Below, in pieces: positions 28,717-37,119 of a stretch of 64,000 nucleotides of DNA. This DNA is from Rubellimicrobium mesophilum DSM 19309. Its GTDB lineage: Bacteria; Pseudomonadota; Alphaproteobacteria; Rhodobacterales; Rhodobacteraceae. The position numbers and the translations under genes are program-made. Under the pieces are notes generated by a model. That model was not told the DNA's origin. It did no database searches and was given only the letters and a program-made list of their open reading frames with translations. The stretch lies in contig NZ_KK088559.1 of the NCBI RefSeq assembly GCF_000600335.2, positions 16,843-80,842 on the forward strand, given 5' to 3'. How positions within the stretch are numbered: the first letter of the stretch is position 1; each line of letters begins with the position of its first letter.

Positions 28717-29265
28717 TCAGCCGATGAGCGTCAGGATGTCCTCGCAGACCTCCTCGGGCGACCGTCGGCCGGTGTGGATGGTCGTCGTGGCCAGGCGCGC
28801 GTTCGAGGGGCTCGTCAGGAACCCGCGGTTGAGCTCGGCGACCTCCTCGCGGCCGTCGGGCGGGACGCGTTCGGACAGGATGCCCAGCGACTCCTCGAGG
28901 TCGGGCGAGGGCAGGAGCAGGATCACGTGCGGCACGGGAGCGAGCGCGGCTTGGACGCGGGCGAACAGGGCCTCGTCGTCCTGCACCGAATGGCCGGCGC
29001 CGAAGTCGATGATGCTGTCGGGGAAGTCGGCCAGGGCCCCCTCGACGGCGTAGGTCTCGAAGGGCTTCCAGTAGGCATAGCGCGCCAGCGGCCCGTCCTC
29101 GCGCTCGCGCCGCTTCTGCTCGGCAAAGTCGAAGCCGATCCGGAAGTAGTAGTACCACCTCACGGCATCGAGCGGGATCTGACGTCGGCCCATCCGCTCC
29201 GCCAGAAGCCCGGCCACGCTGGACTTGCCGGCCGCAATGGGTCCGATGAGCACGATCTGCGCCAT
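28717..29265 (-). CDS. P-loop kinase-like ATPase
   Basis: This 182-residue protein starts MAQIVLIGPIAAGKSSVA with a clear Walker A motif (GPIAAGKS, residues 8-15). A region resembling shikimate and nucleotide kinases follows (AAA_33/SKI-like fold), with IIDFGAGHS and HVILLLPSPD as likely Walker B and lid-adjacent strands. Substrate is unknown. It follows a LacI-type regulator on the same strand with 126 bases between, and may be controlled with it. A small-molecule or RNA kinase is possible. Confidence 0.7.
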   Translation of the reverse strand: MAQIVLIGPIAAGKSSVAGLLAERMGRRQIPLDAVRWYYYFRIGFDFAEQKRREREDGPLARYAYWKPFETYAVEGALADFPDSIIDFGAGHSVQDDEALFARVQAALAPVPHVILLLPSPDLEESLGILSERVPPDGREEVAELNRGFLTSPSNARLATTTIHTGRRSPEEVCEDILTLIG

Positions 29266-29391
29266 CCACGCCTCCTCCGGGTCGAGTGACGGCAGGATGC
29301 CGGACCGGGGCGGCTCCGTCGAGCGCTGCGATTCGGGTCGGGCGAGGGTTGCGCCCGGCGCCAGGCCTGCCGGCGCAGGGGCCCCGCCCGA

Positions 29392-30444
29392 TCAGGAGGG
29401 GGCGGGCCCCGTGCTCGCGCGCAGGACCAGGTCGAGCGGCAGGACCTCGCGGCCCTCCGGCATGGCGTCGTCGAGGATGGCGGCCACCGAGCGCTCGGCG
29501 ATGCGCCTGTAGGGCTGCTCCATGGTCGTGAGCGGCGGGGTGGAGGAGGCCGCCTCCGGCACGCCGTCGAAGCCCACGACCGAGACGTCCTGCGGCACCC
29601 GCAGCCCCTGGCCCTCAAGCCAGGCCATGGCGGCCAGCGCCAGCCGGTCCGCCATGGCGAGGATGGCCGTCGGCGCGGTCGCCCGGTCGGCGAAGAGGAG
29701 GGCCAGGGCCTCTCCGACGTTGCCGCCGTTCCGTCCGATGGCGTGGACGGGCACCTCGGCCTCGGGGATGCCGGCCTCGGCCAGCGCGGCCCAGTAGCCG
29801 CGCGCGCGCTCCAGGACGTTCATGGACCGGGTGGCTTGGACCTCCCGGGGCGTCACCCGGCCCGGGCCGTCGCCCAGCGCGAAACCGAGGACGGCGAATC
29901 GCCGATGCCCGAGCTCCAGCAGATGCCGGGCCGCCGCTTGGGCGCCGCCGAAGTCGTCGATGCAGACGGCCGGCACGTCCGTGTCCCTGGTGTCCAGCGA
30001 GAGGGAGACGAAGGGCAGCCCCCGGCGCTGCGTCATCTCGACGAGGAACTTGCGTCCGCTGCCGCTGAGCAGGAAGCCGTCCACGAGCGCGCTTTCGATG
30101 TTCCAGCCCGTCGGATGCTCCTCCGTCACGGAGACGAGCGCGAGGCCGGCCCCCCGGGCGTCGCAGACCTCGGCGACCTCGGTCAGGATCCGTCGCGCCC
30201 ATGGGTCGCGGAACAGGTAGTCGAGCGGCTGGTCGGCGGCGAAGCCGATGGCGTTGACCTTGCCCGAGCGCAGCAGCCGCCCGGCGGGGCTGGGCCCCGC
30301 GTAGCCCAGGGCGCGCGCCGCCTCGCGCACGCGCTCGCGCACCTCGTCGCGCACGAGCTCGGGCCGGTTGAAGACGTTCGAGGCGGTGCCGTGGGACACC
30401 CCCGCCGCCTCTGCCACATCCTTGAGCCTGATCGTCTTGGTCAT
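29392..30444 (-). CDS. LacI-family transcriptional regulator
   Basis: The 350-residue protein opens with the LacI headpiece (IRLKDVAEAAGVSHGTASNVFNRPELV), where ASNVFNR is the recognition helix region. A periplasmic-binding-protein-like sugar sensor domain follows (GFLLSGSG, CIDDFGGAQAAARHLLELGHRRFAVLG, VPQDVSVVGFDGVPEA). The ATG at 30444 (MTKTIRLKD) is chosen. An upstream in-frame start overlaps the operators. Two near-identical palindromes upstream are its likely binding sites. No sugar transporter or catabolic operon is adjacent, so the effector is unknown. Confidence 0.92.
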   Translation of the reverse strand: MTKTIRLKDVAEAAGVSHGTASNVFNRPELVRDEVRERVREAARALGYAGPSPAGRLLRSGKVNAIGFAADQPLDYLFRDPWARRILTEVAEVCDARGAGLALVSVTEEHPTGWNIESALVDGFLLSGSGRKFLVEMTQRRGLPFVSLSLDTRDTDVPAVCIDDFGGAQAAARHLLELGHRRFAVLGFALGDGPGRVTPREVQATRSMNVLERARGYWAALAEAGIPEAEVPVHAIGRNGGNVGEALALLFADRATAPTAILAMADRLALAAMAWLEGQGLRVPQDVSVVGFDGVPEAASSTPPLTTMEQPYRRIAERSVAAILDDAMPEGREVLPLDLVLRASTGPAPS

Positions 30445-30493
30445 CTCTCGCGCGTCCCGCCGCTGCCTGGCCCAGCGGGAGCCAGCCCACCGT

Positions 30494-30507
30494 TTGAACC
30501 GATTCAA
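30494..30507. promoter_or_regulatory. LacI-type operator 1
   Basis: TTGAACCGATTCAA is a palindrome of the LacI-family type with a central CG. It is 50 bases upstream of the regulator start. Confidence 0.75.
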
Positions 30508-30515
30508 AAAAAGTC

Positions 30516-30545
30516 TTGACGAGATGGTAGCACCTGAGGTTGAAT
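30516..30545 (+). promoter_or_regulatory. putative promoter overlapping operator 2
   Basis: TTGACG (30516-30521) and TTGAAT (30540-30545) are spaced 18 bases and point toward the NlpC/P60 gene. The -10 lies inside operator 2, so a bound repressor would block it. Confidence 0.45.
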
Positions 30546-30553
30546 CGGTTCAA
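30540..30553. promoter_or_regulatory. LacI-type operator 2
   Basis: TTGAATCGGTTCAA mirrors operator 1, with a centre-to-centre distance of 46 bases. Paired sites suggest cooperative or looped binding by a tetramer and autoregulation. Confidence 0.75.
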
Positions 30554-30605
30554 GTAGTGAGAACCTTACACGTCGTCGCATTCGCTTTGCTTGTTGGAGG
30601 CCGTT

Positions 30606-31028
30606 TTGGCTCAGCTAGGTGTCGTTGTTTCCCCGTCCCCTTGGGCCCAGGCCTATGTCGGCCTGCCCTACATCCTCGGCGTCGGCGAGTGCGCCCACAG
30701 GGCGGCCCTGGTCTGGCGCCAGGAGTTCGGCTTCGAGATCGAGCCTCCGCCGGCCCATGGCGACATGAGCGTCGCGCAGCGGCACATCGAGGCCGAGCTG
30801 GCCAAGCCCGAGTGGGTCCGGGTGCGCCGGCCCCTGGAAGGGGACGGGGTGGTGATGTGGAAGGGCGACCGCGTCTGCCACGTGGGCGTCTGGGTGGCGC
30901 CCGGCCACGTGCTCCACTGCACGCGCAAGGACGGCATGGTGCTGACGCCCGAGGAGGACCTGCCCAGCCAGGGGTTCCGGGTGTTCGGCTACTTCCGCCG
31001 GCAGGAGCAGCAGCCCATGGCCGCCTGA
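30606..31028 (+). CDS. NlpC/P60-like (C40) phage-tail-type peptidase
   Basis: The 140-residue protein has the layout of the small NlpC/P60 papain-like hydrolases found with phage tails and gene transfer agents: GVGECAHRAALVW with catalytic Cys C29, CHVGVWV with His H92, and a third polar residue near H104 in VLHC. These enzymes cut peptidoglycan peptides. TTG 30606 follows GGAGG by five bases, while a TTG at 30591 lacks a site. No other tail genes are present, so it is a lone gene, oddly placed behind LacI operators. Confidence 0.72.
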   Translation: MAQLGVVVSPSPWAQAYVGLPYILGVGECAHRAALVWRQEFGFEIEPPPAHGDMSVAQRHIEAELAKPEWVRVRRPLEGDGVVMWKGDRVCHVGVWVAPGHVLHCTRKDGMVLTPEEDLPSQGFRVFGYFRRQEQQPMAA

Positions 31029-31149
31029 GGGGCGGGTCGGGCTGGCGCATGGGCCGGAGACCGAAGCCGCCGCGCGGCGTCGGCCCTGGGCGGGTCGCCT
31101 GAACCGGCCCGCCGCCTGACGCGTTGCGATGGCGCGGAGGCCAGGAAGC

Positions 31150-31713
31150 ATGGACGAGCGCAAGGTCGAGACCGCCGCCGTGGCGGTCCGGGAGACGGCG
31201 GAGCAGACGCAGACCGCGGCGGAGAACGCCGCCAGCGCCGCCCAGCACGCGAGCGCGGCCGCGCGCCAGACGACGCAGGCCGCCAGCCGGACCTCCGCGG
31301 CGGCCGAGACCTCGGCCGTGGCCGCCCAGACCACGGCGCGGGCGGCCGTCATCACCAAGGACAGCGCCGAGCGGCGCACCGAGCTGGCCGGGGACCGCAC
31401 GGTCTTCGCCGCCGAGCGCACCTATGCGGCCTGGGTGCGGACGGGCCTGGTGGGCCTTGCCGGGGGCATCGGCGCACGGGCGCTCCTCGACGGGCTGGTG
31501 CCGGACTGGATGGCGCTGGCCCAGGCCTCGGTGCTCATGCTGTTCGCCATCTTCTGCTTCATCGCGGGGGTCTGGCGGCAGCTCTTCAAGGTCGAGCCGG
31601 AGGCGCCCGACATCGACCGGCTGCCGGGCTGGCTGCTGATCGGCGTCAACCTGTTCCTGGCCCTGGTCGCCGCGACGGCCCTTCTCGGCATCTGGGCGGG
31701 CGGCCCGGCCTGA
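31150..31713 (+). CDS. DUF202-like membrane protein with long coiled N-terminus
   Basis: The 187-residue protein begins with about 70 residues of Ala/Thr/Ser/Gln-rich, heptad-like sequence that should form a helix or coiled coil. Next comes the DUF202 signature (LAGDRTVFAAERTYAAWVRTGL) and three hydrophobic segments at about residues 96-116, 122-140 and 158-180. DUF202 proteins are small inner-membrane proteins of unknown function. The ATG at 31150 follows CAGGAAG. The extended repetitive N-terminus is unusual for the family. Confidence 0.75.
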   Translation: MDERKVETAAVAVRETAEQTQTAAENAASAAQHASAAARQTTQAASRTSAAAETSAVAAQTTARAAVITKDSAERRTELAGDRTVFAAERTYAAWVRTGLVGLAGGIGARALLDGLVPDWMALAQASVLMLFAIFCFIAGVWRQLFKVEPEAPDIDRLPGWLLIGVNLFLALVAATALLGIWAGGPA

Positions 31714-31928
31714 GATGGCCGACGGCCTCGCCGGTCGGGAAGGGGATTCCTCTCGGCGGGCGGCCCCAGCGGTGCCCCCTTGCCGCGAGCGTGGCGGACC
31801 CGAGCCAACTCGCGGTAGCGGAAGGAGGCGGGCGACCGGACGAGGGCCGGGAGCCCCGGGTGGACGACGCCGGGGATGGCCGGGCTCGGGGTGAGGGGCT
31901 CAGGTGAGGCGGGCCGCCCGGGGAGGGC

Positions 31929-32228
31929 TCACGAGCACCTCGGTCCCGCGGCCGTGTCGGTCCTCGCCCCAGGCGCCCGCAGGACCACGGCCGCCCGGCC
32001 CAGCCACACGCGAGCCACCGGCGTTCCGTCCGAGTCGCTGGGGCTGGGGTCGAACAGCCGCTCGCGGAGGGCGTCGTAGTCCCGCATGGCCTCGCCGAAG
32101 GCCAGCTCCGCCTCCGCGAGGTCCTTGGCGTCCGTCGCCCGCGCCTCCTCGAGGCGAAGGCCCGCCTCGTCCAAGTGGGCCAGCGCGTCGCCGTGGTCGC
32201 TCGGGTCCGTGGGCTCGGTCATGGTCAT
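31929..32228 (-). CDS. small acidic protein of unknown function
   Basis: A 99-residue frame opens ATGACCATGACC directly after GGAGGAGC on the minus strand. The N-terminal two thirds is acidic and helical (GDALAHLDEAGLRLEEARATDAKDLAEAELAFGEAMRDYDALRERL), which favours a real protein over a shadow. I recognise no family. Another minus-strand frame overlaps it but lacks a ribosome binding site. Confidence 0.5.
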   Translation of the reverse strand: MTMTEPTDPSDHGDALAHLDEAGLRLEEARATDAKDLAEAELAFGEAMRDYDALRERLFDPSPSDSDGTPVARVWLGRAAVVLRAPGARTDTAAGPRCS

Positions 32229-32576
32229 GCTCCTCCAGCGCGCACTGTTTCGGCAACTCGCTCACGGGTGTGATGGTTGCAGGCCCGGAACGGCGGGCGG
32301 GTCGCGCCGCCGAGCCACCACCGGCGGCAGCCCCCCGCCCCGTCCGGGAGCCTGCACAAGTCCGCAGGGGGGCCGGGCCATCCGAGGCTCCCGGAGGGCG
32401 GGCGCTCGGGGCGAACCCGCCCGGGCTGCGCAGGGTCGGCGAGCCGGTTCCGGCCGGCCCCCGATCCGCCTGCGAGGTGCGCTGCCGCATGGCGCCCCGC
32501 CGGGGACGCGGCGGCACTCCCGATCACCCCGTGGGTTCGACGACTCGCCGGGTCCGGGCCATCGCGCGACGCGGCC
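32229..32576. other. gene-free stretch
   Basis: About 350 bases lie between two minus-strand genes. Open frames here are Arg/Pro/Gly-rich and have no supported start. I see no RNA gene or repeat. Confidence 0.4.
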
Positions 32577-32912
32577 CTACCGCAGTCCTGGCGACTTGAA
32601 CGCGGTGGCGACCCGGCCGGCGTTCTCGAAGATGGCCTTGGCCTCGGGGGCGGTGAACGCCGCGCAGGTCTTGATGTCGGAGGTCCCCCCGCCCGCGAGG
32701 GATGCGGCGGCGGCGGCCATCATCACGTCATGGCTCGGCGCCTCGGCGATGATGAGCCAGTCGTGCTCGCCGGTCGTCATGAACCAGTGAAGCAATCGGC
32801 CCCCAAGGGATTCGAAGAGCTCGGCCACGGGCCCGAAGCGATCCTCGGGGTTGCTGGTCATCCCCTGCACGGCGTCCTTGGTCCAGCAGCCTTGAGCGAT
32901 GAAGGTCGGCAT
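32577..32912 (-). CDS. GYD domain protein
   Basis: This 111-residue protein matches the GYD family, small stress-associated proteins of unknown mechanism with a ferredoxin-like fold: MPTFIAQGCWT, then GGRLLHWFMTTGEHDWLIIAEAP and a C-terminal helix region. The ATG at 32912 gives the standard start. In-frame codons further upstream add a non-conserved leader. It lies near a UspA gene on the same strand. Confidence 0.85.
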   Translation of the reverse strand: MPTFIAQGCWTKDAVQGMTSNPEDRFGPVAELFESLGGRLLHWFMTTGEHDWLIIAEAPSHDVMMAAAAASLAGGGTSDIKTCAAFTAPEAKAIFENAGRVATAFKSPGLR

Positions 32913-33147
32913 CACTTGGTCCTCCCACACGACACACGTCCATGAACCTACCACATCCGGCCCGTCCCGGAAGGGCGGAGCCCGCCGTGGGGAAGGAAGC
33001 GGGCGACGGCGATCCGTGCGGGCCGGGAGCGGCACGGGTTCCGGGGGGCGCGCGCCGGTGCGCCGGCATCGGCTCCGCCCGGGAGGCCGGCTCCCCGGAA
33101 GGCCGACCCGGGCCTCGGCTCCTCCGCACGCGCGCCGGGCGCGCCGG

Positions 33148-33993
33148 TCAGTGCGCCATGACGAGGGGCAGCGGCACCTCGGCCAGCATGTCCCGCGTGG
33201 TCCCGCCCAGGAGCATCTCGCGCAGCCGGGAATGCCCGTAGGCGCCGAGCACCAGCGCCTCGCAGCCGCGCTGGGCGGCGAAGTGGGCCAGGATGTCCGC
33301 CTTCCGCCGCTCGGTCCGGGCCAGCTCCGAGACCTCCGCCCGGATCCCGTGGCGGGAGAGCCAGAGCGAGAGCGCCTCCTCGGGCCCGGCCTGGTCGGGA
33401 CCGTGGCCGCGCGGGCCGACGATGGCGATGTCCACCCGATCCGCCTGGCGCAGGAAGGGCATCGCGAACCGGGCGGCGCGAAGGGCCTCGTCGCTGCGGT
33501 TCCACGCGAGGCAGAGCCGGCGGAACGGGCGGCGCCAGTCGATGCCCTCCCGGTCCGGCACGACCAGCACGGGTCCGGCCGTGCCGAAGAGGAGGGCCTC
33601 TCCGATCAGCGGGGCCAGGTCGCCGCCCCCGGGTCCGTAGGGGCGGGCGGTGACGGCGAGGTCGCTGCAGCGCGCCGCCCTCGCGACCTCGGCGGACAGG
33701 TTGGGGCTGGCCACCGTCAGGCGCCGGACCCGGGTCCGCAGCGTCGGGGGCAGCGCGCGCTGCGCCCACTGCCCGAGAGCCATGGCGCGCTCGTGCGCGG
33801 CCGAGTAGTCGCTGTCCCGGACGAGCGCGGCGGCCCCCTCGATGGACATGGCGGCCATCGGCACGACCTCGACGCCCAGGCAGATCACGTCGAGATGCGC
33901 GTCCTCCCGCAGCGCGATCGCCACCGCGGCCTCCAGGGCGGGCGCGTCGGTGGCCTCGCTGCTCACGACGACGCTCAGGGACGTCAGGGTCAT
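33148..33993 (-). CDS. universal stress protein (tandem UspA-like)
   Basis: The 281-residue protein has two UspA-like halves. The second keeps the nucleotide-binding signature (LVLGAYGHSRLREMLLGGTTRDMLAEVPLPLVMAH, pattern Gx2Gx9GS/T near the end). The first ends in VLVVPDREG and is more divergent. Proteins of this type accumulate under stress and often bind ATP. It is preceded by 220 gene-free bases and followed by the GYD gene. The role is known only at family level. Confidence 0.9.
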   Translation of the reverse strand: MTLTSLSVVVSSEATDAPALEAAVAIALREDAHLDVICLGVEVVPMAAMSIEGAAALVRDSDYSAAHERAMALGQWAQRALPPTLRTRVRRLTVASPNLSAEVARAARCSDLAVTARPYGPGGGDLAPLIGEALLFGTAGPVLVVPDREGIDWRRPFRRLCLAWNRSDEALRAARFAMPFLRQADRVDIAIVGPRGHGPDQAGPEEALSLWLSRHGIRAEVSELARTERRKADILAHFAAQRGCEALVLGAYGHSRLREMLLGGTTRDMLAEVPLPLVMAH

Positions 33994-34213
33994 GGGGGCC
34001 TCCTTGCCTGAAGCCGCTCCGCCCCGCCTCCCACACCAACGCCACCTCGCACCCGCGCAGGCCCTCGGCCTCTCGGAAGGTAGGCCGCCGGACGTCGGGG
34101 GCCATCCGGCCGCCGAGCCGCGCCCGCGTGGCGACGCCGTCCTCGCCGGGCGCCGGCCCGACCGCCCGGTGCGCCGACCCCGGGCTCGTCCCGGGTCGGT
34201 GATCCGGCCTCCC

Positions 34214-35005
34214 TTACCCCTCGATCCGCGGGCCCATGATGGCCAGGGCCTGCTGGTAGACGCTGGCGGCGTTCCACTGGCCGAGGACGGCGAAGTTGGG
34301 CTCGCCCTGCTGGTAGCCGGCGCCGGGCTGCCAGCCCTTCTGCCGGAGGAAGTTGGCCGTCGAGGCCATGGCGTCGGCGAGGTCGGTCAGGTCCACGACC
34401 CCGTCGCCGTTCCCGTCCTGGCCGTATTGCAGGATGTTGCCGGGCAGGAACTGGGTGTGGCCCAGCTCTCCGTGCATGGCGCCCACCGAGTTGGGCGAGA
34501 TGGAGCCACGGTCCACGAGCGCCAGCGCGGCGAGGGCATGGGGCTGGAAGAAGTCGGGGCGGCGGCAGTCGTAGGCCAGCGTGGTGATGGCCGAGAGGAC
34601 GTTGGCGTCGCCCATGAAGTTGCCGAAGCCCGTCTCCATGCCGTGGATGGCGATCAGGATGCCGGCGGGGACGCCGTAGGCGGCCTCGAGCGAATCGTAG
34701 AAGGGGCGGTTGTTCTCGTACATCCGGCGGCCCTGGGAGACGATGGTGTCGGCGCCGCGGATGCGCATGAACTCGTCGAGAGGGTAGCGGAAGCTGTGCT
34801 GGTTGCGGTCGGCCGAGATCGTGCGGGTGGCGTAGGAGGTGCCGGCGAGGGCGTCGAGGCCCCGGCTCCCCACGCCGTTGGCGGCGGCGAGCTGGGCGAA
34901 CTCCTGCTTCCAGGCCTCGAAGCCCGAGGCGTCGTTGCCGCAGGTCAGGGCCTGGGCGGCGGCGGGGAGGGCGAGGGCGGCGAGGAGAGCGAGAGGGCGA
35001 AGCAA
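34214..35005 (-). CDS. lytic murein transglycosylase (MltB-like)
   Basis: The 263-residue protein has a cleavable signal peptide (LALLAALALPAAAQA) and an MltB/SLT_2 domain. PAGILIAIHGMETGFG contains the catalytic glutamate (E in METGFG). FQPHALAALALVDRG, MHGELGHTQFLPGN and DGNGDGVVDLTDLADAM follow. The last of these resembles the EF-hand-like calcium site of MltB. It cuts the glycan strands of peptidoglycan in the periplasm. The Cys after the signal is not in a lipobox, so it is probably soluble. It is divergent from the HtrA gene. Confidence 0.92.
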   Translation of the reverse strand: MLRPLALLAALALPAAAQALTCGNDASGFEAWKQEFAQLAAANGVGSRGLDALAGTSYATRTISADRNQHSFRYPLDEFMRIRGADTIVSQGRRMYENNRPFYDSLEAAYGVPAGILIAIHGMETGFGNFMGDANVLSAITTLAYDCRRPDFFQPHALAALALVDRGSISPNSVGAMHGELGHTQFLPGNILQYGQDGNGDGVVDLTDLADAMASTANFLRQKGWQPGAGYQQGEPNFAVLGQWNAASVYQQALAIMGPRIEG

Positions 35006-35057
35006 AGGGGAACCTCCTTGTGGCGGCGGGGGATGCGGCTAGGTTGCAGCCCGGAAC

Positions 35058-36263
35058 ATGGCGCGGGTCAAGTCACCTTCCAGGGAAGCTGACGGCGCGT
35101 CGCCGGGATTGGGGGTCGGGGTGATCCGGGGCTTGCTGGTGGGCGCGATCCTCGCGCTGGTGCTGGGACTTGGGATCGGGCTGGGGATCGGGGCCTCGGG
35201 ATGGTTGCCGGAATGGCTGCCGGTCGCGCGGCAGGAGTCCGCGCCGCCCGTGGCGCCGGTGCCTCCGGCCGAGCTCGTCGTGGCGCCGGAAGGGTCGGAG
35301 GAGCGGGCCAACATCGACCTGTTCCAGAGGGCGCGCGACAGCGTGGTCGCCATCTCGACCTCGGCCGCGCGGAGGGGGCTGTTCGGCGCGGCGACGACGG
35401 AGGTGCCGCTGGGGACGGGCTCGGGCTGGGTCTGGGACGGGGAGGGGCACATCCTGACGAACGCCCACGTGATCCAGGGCGCGAGCTCGGCCTCGGTGCA
35501 GCTCGCCGACGGGCGGGCCTTCGACGCGCGGCTCGTGGGGGCGGACACGGTGCACGACCTCGCGGTGCTGCAGATCGAGGGGGAGGACCTGCCCGCGCCG
35601 CTGAGCCTCGCGCCGCCCGAGCCGCCGCAGGTGGGGACCAAGGTGCTGGCGATCGGCAATCCCTTCGGCCTCGACTGGACGCTGACGACGGGCATCGTCT
35701 CGGCGCTGGAGCGGGAGCTGCCGGGCGACCAGGCGGGGGCGATCCGGCGGGGGCTGATCCAGACGGACGCGGCGATCAACCCGGGGAACTCGGGCGGGCC
35801 GCTGCTCAACTCGGCGGGGCAGGTGATCGGGGTCAACACGGCGATCTACTCGCCGTCGGGGGGCAGCGCGGGGATCGGCTTCGCGATCCCGGCGGCGACG
35901 GTCGGCCGGGTGGTGCCGGAGCTGATTCGGACGGGGCACTACAGCCCGCCGACGCTGGGACTCCTCTTCGACGCGCGGATCAACTCGGCGGTGAACCGGC
36001 AGGGGCTGGACGGCGTGCTGGTGCTGGACGTTCCCAGGGGATCGGAGGCCGAGACGGCGGGCGTCGAGGCCGCGCAGTTCACCCGCGACGGGCGGATCGT
36101 GCCGGGGAGCGTCATCACCGCCGTCGAGGGGGAGCCGGTGGCGACGCTGGACGACCTCCTCGCCGACATCGACGCGCGCCAGCCGGGCGAGGAGGTCGCG
36201 GTGACCTTCGAGACCGGGGGCAAGGAGACGACCGTGGAGATGGCTCTCGTGGCCGGGGAGTAG
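35058..36263 (+). CDS. HtrA/DegP-like serine protease with PDZ domain
   Basis: The 401-residue protein has one N-terminal membrane anchor (about residues 22-50), a Pro-rich linker and a trypsin-like protease domain. The catalytic triad is visible: H137 in LTNAHV, D167 in TVHDLAVL and S245 in NPGNSGGPL. One C-terminal PDZ domain follows (GVLVLDVPRGSEAETAG...). It should degrade misfolded proteins in the periplasm. DegS-type regulated proteolysis is also possible with a single PDZ. The TSUP permease starts 24 bases downstream. Confidence 0.93.
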   Translation: MARVKSPSREADGASPGLGVGVIRGLLVGAILALVLGLGIGLGIGASGWLPEWLPVARQESAPPVAPVPPAELVVAPEGSEERANIDLFQRARDSVVAISTSAARRGLFGAATTEVPLGTGSGWVWDGEGHILTNAHVIQGASSASVQLADGRAFDARLVGADTVHDLAVLQIEGEDLPAPLSLAPPEPPQVGTKVLAIGNPFGLDWTLTTGIVSALERELPGDQAGAIRRGLIQTDAAINPGNSGGPLLNSAGQVIGVNTAIYSPSGGSAGIGFAIPAATVGRVVPELIRTGHYSPPTLGLLFDARINSAVNRQGLDGVLVLDVPRGSEAETAGVEAAQFTRDGRIVPGSVITAVEGEPVATLDDLLADIDARQPGEEVAVTFETGGKETTVEMALVAGE

Positions 36264-36287
36264 GCGTGGGCCTTCGGAGCGTGGCGG

Positions 36288-37028
36288 ATGCCTGACTACC
36301 TTCTCCTGGCGGGCGCGGCCTTCGGCGCGGGCGTCCTCAACACCGTGGCGGGCGGGGGGACCTTCCTGACCTTCCCGGCGCTGGTCCATGCGGGGCTTCC
36401 GGTGGTGGCCGCCAACGCCACGAGCACGGTGGCGGTGTTCCCGGGCTACCTGTCCGGGGCGCTCGGCTTCCGGCGGGAGATCGCGCGCATGGAGCGGAGG
36501 GCCTTGCTGCGCACCGCGCTCGCCTCGGCGGCGGGGGGGCTGATCGGCTCGCTCCTGCTCCTCGTCACCTCGAACGAGGCCTTCGCGGCGGTGGTGCCCT
36601 TCCTCCTCGCGATGGCGACGCTGATCTTCGCCTTCGGGGACCGGGTGCAGGCCTGGGCGCGGCGGCACCGGCCGGGGCTGGTGCAGGGGCCCTTGGGCAC
36701 GGTGCTGGTCTCCGTCTACGGGGGCTACTTCAACGGCGGGCTGGGGATCGTGCTGCTGGCGCTGTTCTCGCTCCAGGGGATGCGGGACCTCGACGCCATG
36801 AACGGGCTGAAGATGGGGCTGTCGTTCCTGCTCTCCGTGGTCTCGGTGGCGACCTTCGCGGTGGCGGGGCTGGTGGCCTGGCCGGAGGCGGCGGTGATGA
36901 TGGTGGCGTCCACGGCGGGAGGCTACCTCGGCGCGCCGCTCGCCCGCGCGCTGCCGAGGGGGGTGGTGCGCGGGGTGGTGATCGCGGTGGGGGTGGTGAT
37001 GAGCGCGGTGTTCTTCTGGCGGCTGTAG
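36288..37028 (+). CDS. TSUP family permease (TauE/SafE)
   Basis: The 246-residue integral membrane protein has about eight helices and the duplicated TauE/SafE signature (GAGVLNTVAGGGTFLTFPAL near residues 13-32, YGGYFNGGLGIVLLAL in the middle). Such permeases export or import sulfonates, sulfite and other organic anions. It follows the protease closely and ends in a large palindrome, so the two may form an operon. The substrate cannot be inferred. Confidence 0.9.
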   Translation: MPDYLLLAGAAFGAGVLNTVAGGGTFLTFPALVHAGLPVVAANATSTVAVFPGYLSGALGFRREIARMERRALLRTALASAAGGLIGSLLLLVTSNEAFAAVVPFLLAMATLIFAFGDRVQAWARRHRPGLVQGPLGTVLVSVYGGYFNGGLGIVLLALFSLQGMRDLDAMNGLKMGLSFLLSVVSVATFAVAGLVAWPEAAVMMVASTAGGYLGAPLARALPRGVVRGVVIAVGVVMSAVFFWRL

Positions 37029-37046
37029 GCCGCCGGGCCGGATCGG

Positions 37047-37119
37047 CGTAGGGTGCGCTTCAGCGCACCACGTTGCGCGAGCCGCACTCCTGGCATGGTG
37101 CGCTGAAGCGCACCCTACG
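37047..37119. repeat. palindromic intergenic element
   Basis: Two perfect 24-base inverted arms (37047-37070, 37096-37119) begin GTAGGGTGCGC and end GCGCACCCTAC. Each arm is itself a hairpin (GGTGCGCTTCAGCGCACC). The right arm contains the stop codon of the minus-strand YdeI-like gene. It belongs to the same family as the element at 16316-16450 and probably ends transcription of both convergent genes. Confidence 0.75.

Noticed and set aside
30606..31713. Prophage or gene transfer agent remnant
   Set aside because: Only one tail-type peptidase is present. No capsid, portal, terminase or other tail genes are nearby.
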